A stretch of DNA of 64,000 nt from Pantoea ananatis LMG 2665 (lineage in GTDB: Bacteria > Pseudomonadota > Gammaproteobacteria > Enterobacterales > Enterobacteriaceae): the NCBI RefSeq assembly GCF_000710035.2, contig NZ_JMJJ01000006.1:62001-126000 (forward strand). The letters are read 5' to 3'. Below are positions 62,115 through 64,000 of the stretch, piece by piece. The position numbers and the translations under genes were made by a program. A model generated the notes under the pieces. The model saw nothing but the letters and a program-made list of their open reading frames with translations. It did not search any database and was not told where the DNA came from. Within the stretch, counting starts at the first letter, position 1. The number at the start of each line of letters is the position of its first letter.

Positions 62115-63365
62115 TCATTCCAGCGCCAGCAGATCTTCAATGCGCTGCGCGCGGCGGATTTCTCTCGGCTCGCCGTTTTCAAACAGGATCTCAGGAATCA
62201 GTGGGCGGCTGTTGTAGTTTGAGGACATCGATGCGCCGTAAGCGCCGGTGTCGTGAAACACCAGATAATCCCCGACTTTCGCGGCCGGAATAGCCCGGGT
62301 TTCCACCTTGCCACCTTCAAGCTGGGTGAAAACATCGCCCGACTCGCACAGAGGGCCAGCAACCACGCTGTCGATCGTTGCCTGTTCATCGATCGCCCGG
62401 TTATCGCCCGCCATCACAGAGATATGATGGTAGCTGCCGTACATGGAGGGGCGCATCAGATCACTGAAGCCTGCATCCACCAGCACAAAGTGGCGGCTGC
62501 CCATCTCTTTTACTGCCCGAACCTGAGAGACCAGCACGCCTGACTCCGCGACCAGGAAACGGCCGGGTTCGATTTCCAGCTTCACGGCATGGCCCAGATG
62601 GTTCGCCACGCGCTGGCGTGCCGCGTCCCACAGGCCAAAATAGTGATCGGTATCGATCGCCTCTTCCCCGTAGTGATAGGGAATGGATAAACCGCCTCCG
62701 GCAGAGATAGCCTCAAGATCCTGGCCAAATTCCACGACCAAATCCACCATGGCATCGCAGACCTGCTGCAGGTGCGCATAGTCCACGCCTGAACCGATAT
62801 GCATATGAATGCCGATCAGGCGCAGTCCATATTGTTCGATAGCCGCCTGAGCAGCGGGCAAATCGCTGGGCCAGATGCCGTGCTTACTGTTTTCGCCACC
62901 GGTATTGGTTTTTTGGCTGTGCCCGTGACCAAAGCCGGGGTTAATGCGCAGCCAGACGGCATGTCCTGGCGAAACGACACCCAGTTGATGCAGCATATCC
63001 ACGGATCCGGCGTTAACCGGCACCTTAAGCTCTGCAATCCTGGCAAGCGTAGGGTTATCCAGGACATCGGCAGTGAATACGATTTCGTCACTGTCAGGCT
63101 GAAAGCCGGCCACCAGCGCACGCTCAATTTCGCCCAGGGAAACCGAATCAACCTTAACGCCCGCAGAATGCATCAGGCGCAGAATGTGGGTGTTAGAACA
63201 GGCTTTTTGCGCAAAGCGCACCACATCAAATGCGTGGAGTTGAGCAATACGCTGTTGGATAACCTGCGCATCATAAGCCCAGAACGGGCCGCTGTACTGA
63301 CGTGCCAGCGGCAGTAAATTATCGACGTTCAGGGCGGTTTCGGTGGTATTAAGTGGACGAGGCAT
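62115..63365 (-). CDS. lysA: Diaminopimelate decarboxylase
   Basis: A 416-residue fold-type III PLP enzyme that decarboxylates meso-diaminopimelate to lysine. The PLP Lys54 is in FAQKACSN; HMHIGSGVDYAHLQQV, ISAGGGLSIPY, EPGRFLVAESGVL and the substrate Cys/Glu region GPLCESGDVF are present, with HDTGAYGASMSSNYNSRP near the end. The start at 63365 (MPRPLNTTET) has an AGGAG site; a nine-codon extension is unsupported. Divergent from lysR. Confidence 0.97.
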   Translation of the reverse strand: MPRPLNTTETALNVDNLLPLARQYSGPFWAYDAQVIQQRIAQLHAFDVVRFAQKACSNTHILRLMHSAGVKVDSVSLGEIERALVAGFQPDSDEIVFTADVLDNPTLARIAELKVPVNAGSVDMLHQLGVVSPGHAVWLRINPGFGHGHSQKTNTGGENSKHGIWPSDLPAAQAAIEQYGLRLIGIHMHIGSGVDYAHLQQVCDAMVDLVVEFGQDLEAISAGGGLSIPYHYGEEAIDTDHYFGLWDAARQRVANHLGHAVKLEIEPGRFLVAESGVLVSQVRAVKEMGSRHFVLVDAGFSDLMRPSMYGSYHHISVMAGDNRAIDEQATIDSVVAGPLCESGDVFTQLEGGKVETRAIPAAKVGDYLVFHDTGAYGASMSSNYNSRPLIPEILFENGEPREIRRAQRIEDLLALE

Positions 63366-63465
63366 GGGTTTCTCCTGTGGCAATAAAACCATTAAGCCAG
63401 AATCGTGCCATGCCGAAAAATATCTGTTTTAATAGCATCTATGCAAAAATGATATGGAATGATGC

Positions 63466-64000
63466 ATGGCAAAAATCAACTGGCGGCATATCGAGATTTT
63501 TCATGCTGTTATGACCAGCGGAAACCTCACCCAGGCTGCGACCCTGCTGCAGACGTCCCAGCCTACCGTCAGCCGCGAGCTGGCGCGCCTGGAACGGCAG
63601 CTGAGTCTGACGCTGTTTGAGCGCGTGCGCGGCCGCTTACAGCCTACCGTACAGGGCTTACGGCTGTTCGAAGAGGTGCAGCGCTCATGGTATGGGCTGG
63701 ATCGCATCATTGATGCCGCAGAGGGATTACGCCAGTTTCGCCAGGGTGAGCTCTCTATCGCCTGCCTGCCGGTTTTTTCCCAGTCACTGCTGCCGCCCGT
63801 CTGCCAGACCTTTTTGCAGCGCTACCCTGATGTCAGTCTGAACATTATTCCGCAGGAATCCCCGTTACTGGAAGAGTGGTTGTCGGCTCAGCGTTACGAT
63901 CTGGGCATTACGGAAACGCAGCACGCCCCCGCCGGGACCGATCGCCAGGCTCTGCTGACCTGCGATGAAGTGTGCGTGTTACCGCAGCACCATCGCCTGG
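63466..64000 (+). CDS. lysR: LysR, activator of lysA (partial, runs off the window)
   Basis: The first 178 codons are open to the window edge. Translation begins MAKINWRHIEIFHAVM and continues through the LysR-type winged HTH (NLTQAATLLQTSQPTVSREL) into the effector domain (LSIACLPVFSQSLLPPVCQ, PQESPLLEEWLSAQRYDLG). It matches LysR, which activates the divergent lysA in response to diaminopimelate. The 100-base lysA-lysR gap contains ATAGCATCTAT (63433-63443), a T-N11-A-like candidate site. Confidence 0.93.
   Translation, partial: MAKINWRHIEIFHAVMTSGNLTQAATLLQTSQPTVSRELARLERQLSLTLFERVRGRLQPTVQGLRLFEEVQRSWYGLDRIIDAAEGLRQFRQGELSIACLPVFSQSLLPPVCQTFLQRYPDVSLNIIPQESPLLEEWLSAQRYDLGITETQHAPAGTDRQALLTCDEVCVLPQHHRL

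Overview
The window is chromosomal backbone of a gamma-proteobacterium of the order Enterobacterales. Nearly every protein is recognisable as the orthologue of an E. coli gene, and the order is that of the E. coli eno-pyrG-mazG-relA-rlmD-barA ... recBCD-thyA-lgt-ptsP-rppH-mutH-lysA region. Differences from E. coli (a unified aldarate locus, an orphan dsdA, tas next to lysA, two initiator tRNAs instead of three) suggest a relative such as an Erwiniaceae member (Erwinia/Pantoea-like). That placement is inference; no marker in the window settles it.

Layout. 1-1125: remnants of a membrane-protein/M20-peptidase operon fused by a deletion. 1183-2298: an endonuclease/exonuclease/phosphatase-family protein. 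2538-10241 (minus): eno, pyrG, mazG, relA, rlmD. 10328-13057 (plus): barA. 13114-22160: galactarate/glucarate catabolism, with gudP-gudX-gudD-garL-garR-garK as one minus-strand run and garD divergent. 22280-24975 (minus): yqcA-truC-yqcC, the regulatory RNA csrB with its upstream Gac box, and syd. 25037-28208 (plus): queF, ppnN, xni. 28251-30707 (minus): rlmM, ygdD, gcvA, with the small RNA gcvB divergent from gcvA. 31044-33934: ygdI and the CsdA/CsdE/TcdA tRNA t6A-cyclisation set. 33984-38450: mltA, two initiator tRNA genes, dsdA, amiC. 38684-40012: argA behind a double ARG box. 40047-53591 (minus): ppdA-ppdB-ygdB-ppdC-recC-ptrA-recB-recD, mostly joined by 4-base overlaps. 53784-58352 (minus): rppH-ptsP and lgt-thyA. 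58353-59038: a gene-free DnaA-box cluster in the position of E. coli DARS2. 59039-64000: mutH, a TerC-family gene, ygdR, tas, lysA and the first 178 codons of lysR.

Functional links. BarA is the sensor that, through UvrY (not in the window), activates csrB 11 kb away. GcvA and GcvB form a divergent regulator/sRNA pair. RecBCD, MutH and the DnaA-box cluster concern repair and replication. GudP/GudX/GudD/GarD/GarL/GarR/GarK form a complete route from glucarate or galactarate to 2-phosphoglycerate, which enters glycolysis at Eno, also encoded here.

No insertion sequence, prophage, CRISPR array or toxin-antitoxin pair was seen, and I found no convincing undescribed system. The points most worth checking are the deletion fusion at the left end, the DARS2-like region, the single-locus aldarate pathway with its control region, and several leader structures (xni, ppnN, internal gcvB terminator).
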